A stretch of 64,000 bases of DNA, taken from NCBI GenBank assembly GCA_027037535.1, contig JALVZQ010000007.1:1-64000 (forward strand), written 5' to 3'. Made by a program: the position numbers and the translations under genes. The stretch's first letter is position 1; every line of letters begins with the position of its first letter. The stretch comes from Acidilobaceae archaeon. Its GTDB lineage: Archaea; Thermoproteota; Thermoprotei_A; Sulfolobales; Acidilobaceae. Shown piece by piece: positions 16,953-26,880 of the stretch. The notes beneath the pieces were generated by a model that ran no database searches, was not told where the DNA came from, and saw nothing but the letters and a program-made list of their open reading frames with translations.

Positions 16953-17515
16953 TTCAGACCCAGCCTCCTCAACACTTTTCCCAGCTCCCTTTCTAACCCT
17001 GCCTGCCGGGCCCTCTCTTTTAGATATCTTTTGTCTATATTTTGCCACGACTGGACAAGTATTTTCTTGACGTCGTCTATGTCCTTCTTCTCGCCTGACA
17101 TAAGCTTCAGTATGATGAGGTCCTCTATTGATGGGAGCAAAATATTATCCTCTATTTTTATGCTCCTTTTTTCAAACTCGCTATCGAACGTGAGCGGAGC
17201 GTAGTTTATGTCTATATGTATATCGTCTTTCACTAAAAATCCCCATTTCCTCCACTGTACCTTGAAGCCCTGTGAGCGGAGAGTCCTAGTTACGGAGTCC
17301 CTCAGCTCGGGAGTAAATGGTTTATCGATAATAATGTCCCAGTCACGAGTCTCCCTGCCCAAGTCCACACCATGGGCTATGATGCTTCTAGCACCGATAA
17401 TGAATACTTTAAGGCCAAGACTAGATAGAATCCGAGCTACTCTTATCACGCCCCGAGGTAGTGGGGTATTATTCTTCTCGGTTCTACTGTTTTTATCGCG
17501 AAATTCTTGAATCAT
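16949..17515 (-). CDS. nucleotidyltransferase-fold protein
   Basis: 188 residues of the polymerase-beta-type nucleotidyltransferase superfamily. GARSIIAHGVDLGRETRDWDIIID gives the G-A..G loop and DxD pair; a further acidic site HIDINYA follows in the next strand. PSIEDLIILKLMSGEKKDIDDVKKIL is typical of the helical part of these proteins. Related families include AbiEii/MenT-like toxins and minimal nucleotidyltransferases. It is translationally coupled to the next gene and sits between tRNA-Val and a tRNA-like remnant, pointing to an accessory origin. Confidence 0.75.
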   Translation of the reverse strand: MIQEFRDKNSRTEKNNTPLPRGVIRVARILSSLGLKVFIIGARSIIAHGVDLGRETRDWDIIIDKPFTPELRDSVTRTLRSQGFKVQWRKWGFLVKDDIHIDINYAPLTFDSEFEKRSIKIEDNILLPSIEDLIILKLMSGEKKDIDDVKKILVQSWQNIDKRYLKERARQAGLERELGKVLRRLGLK

Positions 17516-18165
17516 TGACCGTCACCATTAGCACCTTACTACTTTTATAGGCTATAGTAATAGTAATTGTTAGGTTTAGGAGTTTATCATAGTTGTTAAT
17601 ATTGTTCTAAGCTGTATTATGTCTTAGTTCTCGTAGTTATGATCTATTCATCTTATATATCCCTCTTATATATCCCGTGGTTACATTCGTTGGTTGATTG
17701 TCAGTTACGCTACTTACCTATTATGTTGGGATATGTGGGTGAGCGTGGTGGTGTCGTGTTTAGAATGGCGACGTTATTAATCAACGTGTAGTACTCTATT
17801 TATCTTAATCTTATATATTGGGAAGTTTATCCTTGTCCCATTGAACTAGACAGGTCTCTGGCCGACTGATTACAAATTGGGAGCGAGCGTGAGATTAGAG
17901 TTTACTGTCTAGAGGATCTGCCGATTTATTTGATCGATTGAGAGCAAGAATTGAAGGTATATGTACAAAGTCTCCTAGTGTTTCCTCTACTTCAGAGATC
18001 ATTCCCGCTTCCTGACACCACTAGTATGTAAACTAGCAGTGTCCTCGCTCATCTGACCACATAGCAGTTTCAGATACATTAAGCTGATATCATTCGTTAT
18101 TCAAAGCCGGCATCTAGTGTGTTGGTGCATGTAGTTATTCTTTATGTGGGTTCGGAGCTCTTGTT
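17516..18165. other. 650-bp stretch without recognisable genes
   Basis: No convincing reading frame, ribosome binding site or structured RNA seen on either strand. Composition is A/T-rich with several TATATATCC-type runs (about 17655-17680). Lies inside the interval bracketed by tRNA-Val and the tRNA-like remnant, so decayed mobile DNA is the simplest reading. Confidence 0.5.
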
Positions 18166-18241
18166 ATTGCTTGGTTAGTATAGTGCTCCAGCCTCACATC
18201 TTACATAGTAGAGGTCCCGGATTTCAAATCCCCGCGGATCA
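18166..18241 (+). pseudogene. decayed tRNA-Val-like sequence
   Basis: The last 31 bases (18211-18241) resemble the 3' end of tRNA-Val at 16248-16278: GAGGTCC and TTCAAATCCCCGCGG are shared. Upstream there is a D-loop-like TTGGTTAGTATAG and a CCTCACA segment where an anticodon loop (CAC) would be. The anticodon and T stems no longer pair, so it cannot be a working tRNA. It may be an old att copy left by integration into tRNA-Val. Confidence 0.55.
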
Positions 18242-18283
18242 ATCTAATAAAAAATCACGGCTTTTCTACAGCATACTCGAGAT

Positions 18284-18964
18284 TTAATCAGAGACTATCC
18301 TTCCATCTATTATCTTCAATAATCTATCAGCTTTAGAAGCCAGTTGCGGGTCATGAGTAGTATACAAGATTGTTTTACCGAGACGGTTAGCTTCTATTAA
18401 AAGATCTATTATTTTTAGCTTGTTCCTGGTATCGAGATTAGCTGTAGGTTCATCAGCGAGAATAATATGTGGATCAGCTGCTAGGGCACGGGCAATTGCA
18501 ACTCTCTGCTGCTCGCCACCGCTTAGCTGGTTCGGAAATTTCTCTTCCTTATCCTTCATACCGACGATTTCTAAGAGTTCTTCGGCTCTCTCTAACCGTT
18601 TCTCCTTTGGAGGGTATCCAGCTAATTCCATTGGGAGAATAACGTTTTCAAGAACAGTTAGGGTGGGGACAAGATGAAAGAATTGAAACACTATACCAAC
18701 ATTTCTCCTCCTCCACTTAGCCCGTTTTCCTTCGGAGAGTCTACCAATATTCTCGCCATTTACAATAACTTCCCCTCTAGTAGGCGTATCTAAGCCACCG
18801 GCGAGATATATTACAGTAGTTTTCCCGCTGCCTGAAGGACCCTGTAATGCGACAAATTCTCCTTTCTCGACGACAAAGCCGACTCCCCGTAACGCGGGAT
18901 AATCGATCCCGTTTCCACGATAGATTTTCCAGACATCCCTAAACTCTATAGAGTATTTGGTCAC
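18284..18964 (-). CDS. MacB/LolD-type ABC transporter ATP-binding protein
   Basis: 226-residue ATPase with Walker [11 protein letters not shown]-loop [16 protein letters not shown], signature LSGGEQQRV, Walker [13 protein letters not shown] and switch TTHDPQ. The FHLVPTLT context is diagnostic of the MacB/LolD/FtsE group. It lies 16 bases downstream of its FtsX-like permease and the two form one unit, probably an exporter or mechanotransmission complex at the membrane. No start ambiguity (ATG 18964). Confidence 0.92.
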   Translation of the reverse strand: MTKYSIEFRDVWKIYRGNGIDYPALRGVGFVVEKGEFVALQGPSGSGKTTVIYLAGGLDTPTRGEVIVNGENIGRLSEGKRAKWRRRNVGIVFQFFHLVPTLTVLENVILPMELAGYPPKEKRLERAEELLEIVGMKDKEEKFPNQLSGGEQQRVAIARALAADPHIILADEPTANLDTRNKLKIIDLLIEANRLGKTILYTTHDPQLASKADRLLKIIDGRIVSD

Positions 18965-18980
18965 AGTTTTACACCTCCGA

Positions 18981-21296
18981 CTACTCGACCCGGAGCAGAT
19001 CAGAAGTCCTCTGCCGTCTCAGATAAACAAGGCTGACAAGATAAATGAAAAAGAGGGCAAGAAGAATAACCCACCCGGTATTAGCGAGGTCCATTATACT
19101 AGGAATAGGTTCGAGGAAACCGAGTGCGTCAACCATTAATCTTAATAGGGAGGATGAGATGAGCAAGGATACAATGTATGCTAGTGGAGCCGCGAACACT
19201 ATAGCGATAAGGGTGCCGAGAACAAGATCGACTGATAGCTCATGATTGGTAAATCCTATGCTCCTTAATACACCTATCTCTTTAAGACGCCCAGCCATAT
19301 CTACTAAGGAAAGCATAGCGAGGCCAGCAAACCCGGTAATAAGCGTCGAGATATTTATTATTGATAAAAATGTCCTGAAGAACTCAGTTCCCTGCTCTTG
19401 TCTCTTTATTAGTTCGTCCTTTGTATAAGCAAGTTTGGCGGGTATACTATTCTCGAGAAGACTCCGTACAACCCTCTCTCCAACAACCTCTCCATTATCT
19501 GTTGACGAGATCCTCAAGTACAGATATCTTTCACCCAGCAAAGCAGTATAGTCCCGTTTATTCAAAAACACTATTTTCCCAGCATTCTCGTGAGTAGACG
19601 CAATCCCCGAAACACGTAACTCTAGCATCTGACCTTTAGAATTCCTTATATAAACAATATCTCCAAGATCTAGATCATATAGTCTAGCCATGGTCTCCGA
19701 TACAACGATCTCTCCCTCACCAGGCCAATGTCCTTTAATTAAGCTAGGCCCCAGCGTCCAATTCCCTATAAGACACGTGTGCGTAGAGACTGTTTCGTTA
19801 AAAACCTCGACACCTCTCCACATTGAAAGCCACAGTTCTGCTCTTGAGACGCCATTAACCTTATCTGCTATTTCGAGAAGTTCCGAAAAATTGAGATCCT
19901 GTGTAGGCAACGTTATAACAGCGGTATATCCGTAAGTCTCTAGCTCGTCTCCCATACTGTTCACGGATCGAATGCTCATTGGTATAGACGCCGTGGCTCC
20001 CCAGGAGACTGCTATTATAAGTATAAGGAAAATAGTAGTCCAGGGCCTAGACAAGATTCGTCGAACACTGTGGGCGATTCTCACCTTCCTATACATTATT
20101 TTTAGAATCCTAAAGCGATGAGATAATCCTGTAAATCTTAGCGCTTGAACAGTATTTATCCTGGAGAGAATCAGGGGAGGAATAATAGAGAACAATAAAA
20201 TTATACCGACAGCAAACAGGCCTATTGAAGCTATAACACCTATACTAGGAGTATACGGGTAATGTTGCATAAGTATCTCCACTGTAGAGGATCCGGCTTG
20301 TTTAGACCCCCATGTTACAAGATAACGAGATAATGGAATGGAAAGGATGATACCGAGCAAGGATCCTATTACGCCACGCATAATATTATAGCCCGAGTAA
20401 TAAGCTATGATCTCTTTCTTTCCGGCTCCTATAGCCTTCAGAACCCCTAACTCTCTAAGGTTTCTTTCTAATAATGCCATCTCGCTGCCAGCAATAAGTA
20501 GAGCCCCCGTGACCAAAGCGGTTCCGATAAAGACCTCGAAAGCCAACGCCATACTCTTCATAGGAGCCTCTGCAGGATTATCTTCTTCTGTTTGAATATT
20601 AATAGAATCGACGCTTCCACCTTGTGAGACTATATTTTGATATAACATGCGTGCTAGATTAGATACGTTCGCGCCGGGTAGGGCTATTACAGCCAATACA
20701 TCAACTTCCTTTCCAGGTAATTCGTTAAAGATATCTAAGGGAACAATTAATGTTATATCAGTTCCTCCACTTATAGTGACAATACCGCTCGCGTTCCCAT
20801 CTATTGTGAGAGACCCATAGCCCGGTATGGTTATGGAGTCTCCCGGCTCTAGGTTGGCTTTTTCTCCAGCCACATTATATATTATAACTGAGCCTTCTTG
20901 ATCTATAAGATATCCTATGGGCGGAGAACTTGTAGGATTATAAACAAATGCAACAGATAAGGGTTCCGTGTCGTGAAAAGCAACGGATGTCTTGACTTTA
21001 ATTAGTTTAAGCTCAGCTACATCTGGAAGACCAGTAAGAGATCCCGTAACATTGTATGGAATATCACCTATAATTACGATATTGCCGACTTCAACGCTCC
21101 ACGCTTTCCCAGCAAGTTCAAGGCTATAATCAGCTGCAAGCTTTATAGTTGCAATACCGGTGACGCCTAAAAAGATAATTATAACGAAAACTATGCTCTC
21201 AATCTTCCTTTTTGTGAGTATCCTTAGTGATGCTTTAAAGAGTGTCAACTTGATCAGTCCCGGGTTAGATGATTTTGATACGTTCGAAATTGTCAC
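18981..21296 (-). CDS. FtsX-like ABC transporter permease, duplicated
   Basis: 771 residues with two FtsX/MacB halves. Each half has a helix before a large external domain and three more helices after it: first half helix near 33-53 (IESIVFVIIIFLGVTGIATI) and core near 245-375; second half helix near 415-435 (TTIFLILIIAVSWGATASI) and core near 640-760. Both contain the FtsX core phrase (RELGVLKAIGA and KEIGVLRSIGF). It works with the ATPase immediately downstream. Substrate unknown. Confidence 0.9.
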   Translation of the reverse strand: MTISNVSKSSNPGLIKLTLFKASLRILTKRKIESIVFVIIIFLGVTGIATIKLAADYSLELAGKAWSVEVGNIVIIGDIPYNVTGSLTGLPDVAELKLIKVKTSVAFHDTEPLSVAFVYNPTSSPPIGYLIDQEGSVIIYNVAGEKANLEPGDSITIPGYGSLTIDGNASGIVTISGGTDITLIVPLDIFNELPGKEVDVLAVIALPGANVSNLARMLYQNIVSQGGSVDSINIQTEEDNPAEAPMKSMALAFEVFIGTALVTGALLIAGSEMALLERNLRELGVLKAIGAGKKEIIAYYSGYNIMRGVIGSLLGIILSIPLSRYLVTWGSKQAGSSTVEILMQHYPYTPSIGVIASIGLFAVGIILLFSIIPPLILSRINTVQALRFTGLSHRFRILKIMYRKVRIAHSVRRILSRPWTTIFLILIIAVSWGATASIPMSIRSVNSMGDELETYGYTAVITLPTQDLNFSELLEIADKVNGVSRAELWLSMWRGVEVFNETVSTHTCLIGNWTLGPSLIKGHWPGEGEIVVSETMARLYDLDLGDIVYIRNSKGQMLELRVSGIASTHENAGKIVFLNKRDYTALLGERYLYLRISSTDNGEVVGERVVRSLLENSIPAKLAYTKDELIKRQEQGTEFFRTFLSIINISTLITGFAGLAMLSLVDMAGRLKEIGVLRSIGFTNHELSVDLVLGTLIAIVFAAPLAYIVSLLISSSLLRLMVDALGFLEPIPSIMDLANTGWVILLALFFIYLVSLVYLRRQRTSDLLRVE

Positions 21297-21482
21297 AGGG
21301 AAGATAATTTAATCGAAGAGATATATGTTTTAGATGAGAGTGTAATTATACAGGGATTTAATGTATATGTTTATGTGTTTATAGTGAGGGTATTGTTATA
21401 TAGAAATATACTTGCCTTTAAGACTGCTTCGTAGCGAAGTTATATTCAACATCCCCCTAATAATCTCTCTTGGTGTATTTCG

Positions 21483-21995
21483 GTGATAGAGGGAGAAGAT
21501 CTTGTAGCCAGAATTATAAGTTGTTCGATAAAACTAGAAGAATACATTGCAAAAGTCTATAGTAAACTAGCAGATAAACTAGAGTATCCGGAAGCTCTTA
21601 CTCTTAAACACATAGCACGTGAGAGCCTAAACCATGCCTCTCTACTAAGAGACGTTAGCCAAGTTCTAGGCCTTCAGTTCAAGCCTGAAAATTGCCGGAA
21701 GCTTATAGGATCTACATATGAATCGCTAGAGAAACTAGTATCGCTCACCGAATCAACGGAGCTAGACAAGACAAGTGTAGATCTTATACTAAGAGAATTA
21801 AAGAAGGCAGAAAGCTCTATGAGCGAGGAGATTTATCATTCAATGATATTCAACATTATAAAAGACATGTTTCCAGAGCCTCAAGCTAGGATAGTTGACA
21901 GAATCGTGGACGAAATAATCTGTGAAGAAAGATACCATCACAAACTTATGGAAGAAGTTATACTTGCATATTTCAGAAAGGGTGTAAAGAAGTGA
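21483..21995 (+). CDS. ferritin-like (rubrerythrin-related) helical protein
   Basis: 170 residues, four-helix-bundle pattern with possible metal ligands in KHIARESLNHASLL and in IICEERYHHKLMEE near the C-terminus. The C-terminal ExxH is characteristic; the first site is less standard, so metal binding is likely but not certain. It starts at GTG 21483 and overlaps the following methionine-synthase-like gene by 4 bases (GTGA), implying coupled translation. The association with methionine synthesis is noteworthy. Confidence 0.65.
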   Translation: MIEGEDLVARIISCSIKLEEYIAKVYSKLADKLEYPEALTLKHIARESLNHASLLRDVSQVLGLQFKPENCRKLIGSTYESLEKLVSLTESTELDKTSVDLILRELKKAESSMSEEIYHSMIFNIIKDMFPEPQARIVDRIVDEIICEERYHHKLMEEVILAYFRKGVKK

Positions 21996-22993
21996 CCGTG
22001 TGGGGCATGATACTGGGGGCTTATCCGAGATCCAGACTTGCAAGATATACTCTAAGGGATAGAGAAAGAGGAATCCTAGACTACACACAATATACATCTA
22101 GACTATTGATGATTCACTCTGAAATAATCGGGGTCCAAAAAGCACACGGATTACCCGTGGTAGTCGACGGCATGGTGGACTGGCACGACATATTCAGGCC
22201 ATTTATAAAAAGGTGGAAAAACGTAAGCATTGACGGCCTCCTCCGATACTTCGACAACAACTTCTTCTACAGGATTCCCGTATTCACAGGTGAGCCTGAC
22301 CCCTTAGAACCGGTATGGTTACCAAGAATAAGACAATTCAAGAATCTAGCTGAGCCGTCGAGTCTAAAAATAGTGTTACCGGGACCCTTTACATTCGTAA
22401 ACTTGAGCCAGAACGCGTCGGATCTTTCAAAAACAGAACTAGCAGAATCAATAACATCAATACTCAAATCAGAAATAGAGCTAGTTAAAGAAGAGAGCGT
22501 GTTTATTCAGGTAGATGAACCTCTTGTCGGTGATAGAAGACTATCGAAGGAGGAGGTAGAAGAGTATCTAGACTATTGGAACGAAATAGCAAGTCTCAGT
22601 AGTGAAAACTCTGCAATAGCAATATACTTCGATGTACCGCGAAAAGAAGTATTCGACATAGTTCTCGAATCTAAGTTTAAATACGTATCAGTAGATGTTA
22701 TAGACTCTAAGAGAAGAGCAATTGAACTATTAGAAAAAACAGGTTTGCCGGGTCATGTACCTGTTTTAGGGATAGTTGATGCTAGGAGGATCCATGAAGA
22801 TAGCTTAGACGACGAGCTATTAACAATGATCAAAAAACTCTCAAAAGAATCTCATGAGATAGTGTTGACGACCACCACGTGGCTAGACCTTATACCATAC
22901 ACATATGCGCTCAAGAAGACCAAGATACTCTCAAAGTTTGTAGACATAGTTTCAGAGAAAATAGGTCTAGAGAAAAGGATTCTCTGGAGGTGA
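21992..22993 (+). CDS. MetE-like (UROD/MetE fold) protein without zinc ligands
   Basis: 333 residues with a MetE-type TIM barrel: start [16 protein letters not shown], substrate-side [10 protein letters not shown], and [14 protein letters not shown]. It lacks the His-x-Cys and distal Cys zinc ligands that its neighbour has. In archaeal folate-independent systems two MetE-like proteins commonly occur together; this one probably binds or presents the methyl donor or acts as a partner subunit. It starts at GTG overlapping the ferritin-like gene and ends 7 bases before the catalytic partner. Confidence 0.75.
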   Translation: MTVWGMILGAYPRSRLARYTLRDRERGILDYTQYTSRLLMIHSEIIGVQKAHGLPVVVDGMVDWHDIFRPFIKRWKNVSIDGLLRYFDNNFFYRIPVFTGEPDPLEPVWLPRIRQFKNLAEPSSLKIVLPGPFTFVNLSQNASDLSKTELAESITSILKSEIELVKEESVFIQVDEPLVGDRRLSKEEVEEYLDYWNEIASLSSENSAIAIYFDVPRKEVFDIVLESKFKYVSVDVIDSKRRAIELLEKTGLPGHVPVLGIVDARRIHEDSLDDELLTMIKKLSKESHEIVLTTTTWLDLIPYTYALKKTKILSKFVDIVSEKIGLEKRILWR

Positions 22994-23000
22994 AAGAGAA

Positions 23001-23993
23001 GTGGAGTACCAAGTACCGAGGAAGTTCCCAACGACAGTCGTGGGCAGCTATCCCAAGCTTGAGCCGGCGAAACAGGCTCTCAGGAAAATACGTAAAAAAC
23101 AAGCATCACCAGACGAGCTAAGAGGTCTCTTCGTCGAAGCAATTAGAGGCGTGGTAGAAGACCATCTATGGGCTGGGGTCGATATAATAAGTGATGGCGA
23201 ACAGACCAGAGAAGACATGGTAGTATACTTTGCAGAGAGAATGAATGGTTATATGCCTGGTGAATGGACACGGATATTTGACAACGTATACTTTAGAAAA
23301 CCTATAATCTATGGAAAAGTCGAGTGGCCTGGACCGCTAACAGTAGAAGACTGGAAAATTGCCTCGTCTTTTGCAGAAGGCCGTCCTGTAAAAGGAATAC
23401 TGACAGGCCCATACACCATGCTAGAATGGAGCTTCGACCTATACTATGGAGATAGGAGAGAGGCAGTAATAGACTTAGCCAAGGAACTACGAAAAGAGAT
23501 AGAAGCACTCGTGAACGCAGGCGCCAAATATATACAAATAGATGAGCCGGCTCTCTCTACACGTCCATGGAAAGAAGAAGCAGACATAGTGAAAGAAGCA
23601 CTGAAAATAATGCTAGCCGGCCTAGATGTAAAGAAAATAGTACACATATGCTTCGGAAAAATCGAGTATATTCTGCCCTATATATTAGAATTCCCTGTAG
23701 ACCAATTCGACCTAGAGTTCAAGAACAGTAATTTCAGACTATTACCGTATCTCAAGGAGTATGGATATGATAAAGAACTCGGATACGGTGTAATAGACGT
23801 ACACACAACACAGATAGAATCAGTGGACGAGATAGTAGAAGATATAGAAAAATTAATGAAGCTTGGAATACTATCGCCCGAAAAGATATACATAGACCCA
23901 GACTGCGGGCTAAAAAGACTTCCTAGAGAGATCGCCAGACAAAAACTCAAGAATATGGTCGAGGCCGCCAAAATTGCCAGACAAAGATGGTAA
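23001..23993 (+). CDS. methionine synthase, core MetE type
   Basis: 330 residues corresponding to the catalytic C-terminal domain of cobalamin-independent methionine synthase. Signatures: [50 protein letters not shown], zinc ligands VHICFGK (His, Cys) and [12 protein letters not shown] (Cys). Without the folate-binding N-terminal domain, core MetE proteins use donors other than methyltetrahydrofolate. Starts at GTG 23001 after GGTGAAAGAGAA; operon with the preceding MetE-like gene. Confidence 0.9.
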   Translation: MEYQVPRKFPTTVVGSYPKLEPAKQALRKIRKKQASPDELRGLFVEAIRGVVEDHLWAGVDIISDGEQTREDMVVYFAERMNGYMPGEWTRIFDNVYFRKPIIYGKVEWPGPLTVEDWKIASSFAEGRPVKGILTGPYTMLEWSFDLYYGDRREAVIDLAKELRKEIEALVNAGAKYIQIDEPALSTRPWKEEADIVKEALKIMLAGLDVKKIVHICFGKIEYILPYILEFPVDQFDLEFKNSNFRLLPYLKEYGYDKELGYGVIDVHTTQIESVDEIVEDIEKLMKLGILSPEKIYIDPDCGLKRLPREIARQKLKNMVEAAKIARQRW

Positions 23994-25044
23994 GCTCCCA
24001 ATAGGCAAACTACCCTTAAACACTCTTTCAAACATAGTACTGAGAAGAATAAGAGGAGCAGTTTCTCCAAACACCATTATAGGCCCCGGAATAGGGGAAG
24101 ATACAGCTATCATAAGGCTCCCATGCTGTGATCTCTTAATCCACTCGGATCCTATAACGGAAGCCGTCGTAGGCGCCGGCAGGCTCTCAATTATAGTAGC
24201 ATCCAACGATATAGCCGTCTCTGGAGCATGCCCTACACACGCTGTACTAACACTATTACTACCCGAGGGCTACGACATAGAATCTCTCAAACAACTAATA
24301 CAAGAAATACAGGAAACATCGAGGATGCTAGATATAGATATTGTAGGAGGCCATACAGAGACCAGTCCAGGAATAGCAAAACCACTAGTCATAGTAGCAA
24401 TGATAGGAATAACGTGTCCGGGATGTAGTATACCTACTAATAATCTTCGCGAAGGCCACTATATTATACAGATAGGAGAAGCTGCACGTGAAGGAGCATC
24501 AATAATAGTAACAGACTTTCCCGAGCTCGTAAAAGAATGCGAGTTAGGAGGAGACGAAATTAATAATCTGAATATAGATGCCAAGGACTTAAGCATAGTT
24601 AAACCAGCATGTATACTAGCCGAAAACCAGCTAGCCTCATCAATGCATGACGCTACAGAAGGCGGGATAATAGGAGCATTAGTGGAAATGGCAAAAGCGT
24701 CTAAAACAAACATAACAGTGTACAAGAACAAAATATTAGTCAATTCAACGATCAAAAAACTCAGCAGTTGCCTAGGACTCGATCCATTGAAACTAATAAG
24801 TAGTGGAACGCTTTTAGCCGGAATTCCACCGGATAAAGTAAACAGAGTAATAGAAGTTCTCGGGAAACATGGATTCCAGGTATCTATAATCGGTAAGGCT
24901 ACGAGTAAATGTTCTAATACAGAAGAGTGCGGCGTAGATCTTGTGCTTGAGGATGATACTGTAAAGAGATTTGTAGAGCCGCCAATAGACGAAATTAGCA
25001 GGGTGTGGAGCAGGCATGTCGAAAGGCGGAGTAGGAAGGGTTAG
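23974..25044 (+). CDS. AIR synthase/HypE-like ATP-binding protein
   Basis: 356 residues of the PurM/ThiL/HypE/SelD fold. Seen: [11 protein letters not shown] near residue 38, [42 protein letters not shown], and the second-domain phrase [17 protein letters not shown]. These place it closest to HypE/AIR-synthase-related archaeal proteins; the exact reaction is unknown, and no hydrogenase genes are nearby. It begins at TTG 23974, overlapping the methionine synthase end by 20 bases, so it probably belongs to the same operon. Confidence 0.8.
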   Translation: MPDKDGKLPIGKLPLNTLSNIVLRRIRGAVSPNTIIGPGIGEDTAIIRLPCCDLLIHSDPITEAVVGAGRLSIIVASNDIAVSGACPTHAVLTLLLPEGYDIESLKQLIQEIQETSRMLDIDIVGGHTETSPGIAKPLVIVAMIGITCPGCSIPTNNLREGHYIIQIGEAAREGASIIVTDFPELVKECELGGDEINNLNIDAKDLSIVKPACILAENQLASSMHDATEGGIIGALVEMAKASKTNITVYKNKILVNSTIKKLSSCLGLDPLKLISSGTLLAGIPPDKVNRVIEVLGKHGFQVSIIGKATSKCSNTEECGVDLVLEDDTVKRFVEPPIDEISRVWSRHVERRSRKG

Positions 25045-25273
25045 TCAATGCCCAGAATATCCATGTTTTAGACTTGTCGTTGACTATAGAAGAAAGATCT
25101 ATAAGATATTCCTCGAGGACTATGACGGGTATATTATTCCGCTGCCAAGGAAAGAAATAGATCGGCTACTAGAACTGGTCAACGAGATTCATCCTAGGAT
25201 TAGAGAAGCCGAAGGAGAAGACGTCGATTATTTAGCTCGTAAATATCTGGGAGCAGAGCCAAAAGAGGAATAA
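25016..25273 (+). CDS. small conserved-looking protein, unknown
   Basis: 85 residues: [70 protein letters not shown].... Begins inside the end of the HypE-like gene (29-base overlap) and is probably the last gene of that operon. Short beta strands then a helix; two Cys near the start. No family recognised. Confidence 0.6.
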   Translation: MSKGGVGRVSQCPEYPCFRLVVDYRRKIYKIFLEDYDGYIIPLPRKEIDRLLELVNEIHPRIREAEGEDVDYLARKYLGAEPKEE

Positions 25274-25317
25274 TTTAATAGAGATATTTGAAGGGGAAAG
25301 AAGCTGGTAATTTAATG

Positions 25318-26241
25318 TTACTTGTATTCGGGTGGTAGTTTTTCTATTAGGTTCTTGACTGCTTGTGCGCTCTCGTCGAGTCCCTTCTTTTCTTCCTCTG
25401 TTAGTGGTAGTTCGATTATTTTCTCGAATCCTTTTCCGCCAAGTATTATTGGAACCTCGAGTACTAGGTCATTGTAGCCGTATTCTCCCTGTAGATATAC
25501 GCTAGCGATGAAGGCCTTGTGCTGGTCTTTCTTTATTGCCTCAACCATTACTGCGAGACCACTGCCGGGGCCATAGTTGCTACTGTATCCTCTTAGCTTT
25601 GTCACTGTTGCGCCTGCTTTGACTGTTTCCTCTGTTATTTCTTTTAGTTCTTCCTCTGATAGGAGTGTTGTTAGTGGTGCTCCCATAACGGTCGAGAGCC
25701 TTGGGACTGGGAACATTGCTTGGCCGTGCATTCCAAGGACTATTGGTGTTATAGATGCAGGGCTTACACCGAGCTTCTTTGACGCATAGTATGCTAGTCT
25801 ACCGGCGTCTAGTACGCCGCTGAATCCTATTACTCTTTCTCTTGGGAATCCTAGTTTCTTGTACATTACATAGGTCACAGCGTCTAGTGGGTTTGTTGTG
25901 AGCAATACAATAGCGTTAGGCGCGTATTCTTTTATTTTTTCTGCGATATCGGCGATGATGCCTGCGTTCTTTGTTAGGAGTTCTTCTCTCGTCATACCTG
26001 GCTTTCTTGGGAAGCCTGCGGTTACTACGACAATATCGCTCCCCGCCATGTCTTTGAAGTCGTTTGATCCAGTTATTGAGACGCTTAGGCCGAGAATAGA
26101 AGCGGCGTGGCTTAGATCGAGTGCTTCTCCCTGAGGCTTGTTTTCAATTATATCTATTAGAAGGATGTCATCGAGCTCCTTTATCATCATGAAGGCGGCC
26201 GCGGAGGTACCGACTTTTCCGGCTCCTATAATGGTTATCAT
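25318..26241 (-). CDS. mdh: malate dehydrogenase
   Basis: Oxidises malate to oxaloacetate in the LDH/MDH superfamily. 307 residues: Rossmann motif IIGAGKVGTSAA at the N-terminus, LLIDIIENKPQGEALDL (Asp favouring NAD), substrate loop GFPRKPGMTREELL, where the Arg selects malate over lactate, TTNPLDAVTYV, and catalytic His in VLGMHGQAMFPV. ATG 26241 is the only suitable start. It is a monocistron by context. Confidence 0.94.
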   Translation of the reverse strand: MITIIGAGKVGTSAAAFMMIKELDDILLIDIIENKPQGEALDLSHAASILGLSVSITGSNDFKDMAGSDIVVVTAGFPRKPGMTREELLTKNAGIIADIAEKIKEYAPNAIVLLTTNPLDAVTYVMYKKLGFPRERVIGFSGVLDAGRLAYYASKKLGVSPASITPIVLGMHGQAMFPVPRLSTVMGAPLTTLLSEEELKEITEETVKAGATVTKLRGYSSNYGPGSGLAVMVEAIKKDQHKAFIASVYLQGEYGYNDLVLEVPIILGGKGFEKIIELPLTEEEKKGLDESAQAVKNLIEKLPPEYK

Positions 26242-26301
26242 TTTATCACGCTCTGTTCTTCTTCAATTGTATATGAAGAGGACAACAATATATACGCATA
26301 A

Positions 26302-26880
26302 CTACATGCCGAGTAATAAACGAGAAACAGAGGAAGCAAAATAGTCTATAAATCTTAGCGGCTCAGGGATTCTTGAATGCAGCTGGTAATATTCTATGAT
26401 TGGTAATGCTTTTTTAGGATTTATTCCGTAAAGTACTGAGTAGAGTCTTCCATGTTTTGTATCGAGTACAACCGTGTTCTCGAGGAGGCGTAGTACTCTA
26501 AGCCTAATTTCAGGATATTTTATGTACTTAACAACGGCATTAATGATCTTATCGACGTTTGGCTTTCTCTTGTATAGTACAATAACAGGTAATCCAAGAT
26601 GCTTATTTATACTGGCAGGAGATATTATGTTGAAGCCCGCTATTGTGAGGCTATCAAATAATACAGCTTCAATATTGTTATCGGGGTAAAGGCTATTCAG
26701 CGTATTGATTAAATATAGGAGTTGCCCGGTTGCATCGAGCCCATCTATCTTGACTGGAAGAAAACCAACATGTACGGGGCCTAGGTTCTTGTTATATAAT
26801 GTACACGCTACTATGGTGACGCCTTCTCCTAGCTTATTTACTATTCCATCGTCACAGGCTACGACTATTCTCTGAGGCAT
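26302..26880 (-). CDS. DUF99 family protein (endonuclease V-like fold)
   Basis: 192 residues matching the DUF99 pattern: acidic N-terminus RIVVACDDGI, AVLFDSLTIAGFNIISPASI, GLPVIVLYKRKPN, and PEPLRFIDYFAS at the C-terminus. DUF99 is related to endonuclease V and a member has been described as acting on deoxyuridine DNA. The first 29 bases overlap the end of orc1/cdc6, consistent with co-transcription of replication and repair functions. Confidence 0.75.
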   Translation of the reverse strand: MPQRIVVACDDGIVNKLGEGVTIVACTLYNKNLGPVHVGFLPVKIDGLDATGQLLYLINTLNSLYPDNNIEAVLFDSLTIAGFNIISPASINKHLGLPVIVLYKRKPNVDKIINAVVKYIKYPEIRLRVLRLLENTVVLDTKHGRLYSVLYGINPKKALPIIEYYQLHSRIPEPLRFIDYFASSVSRLLLGM

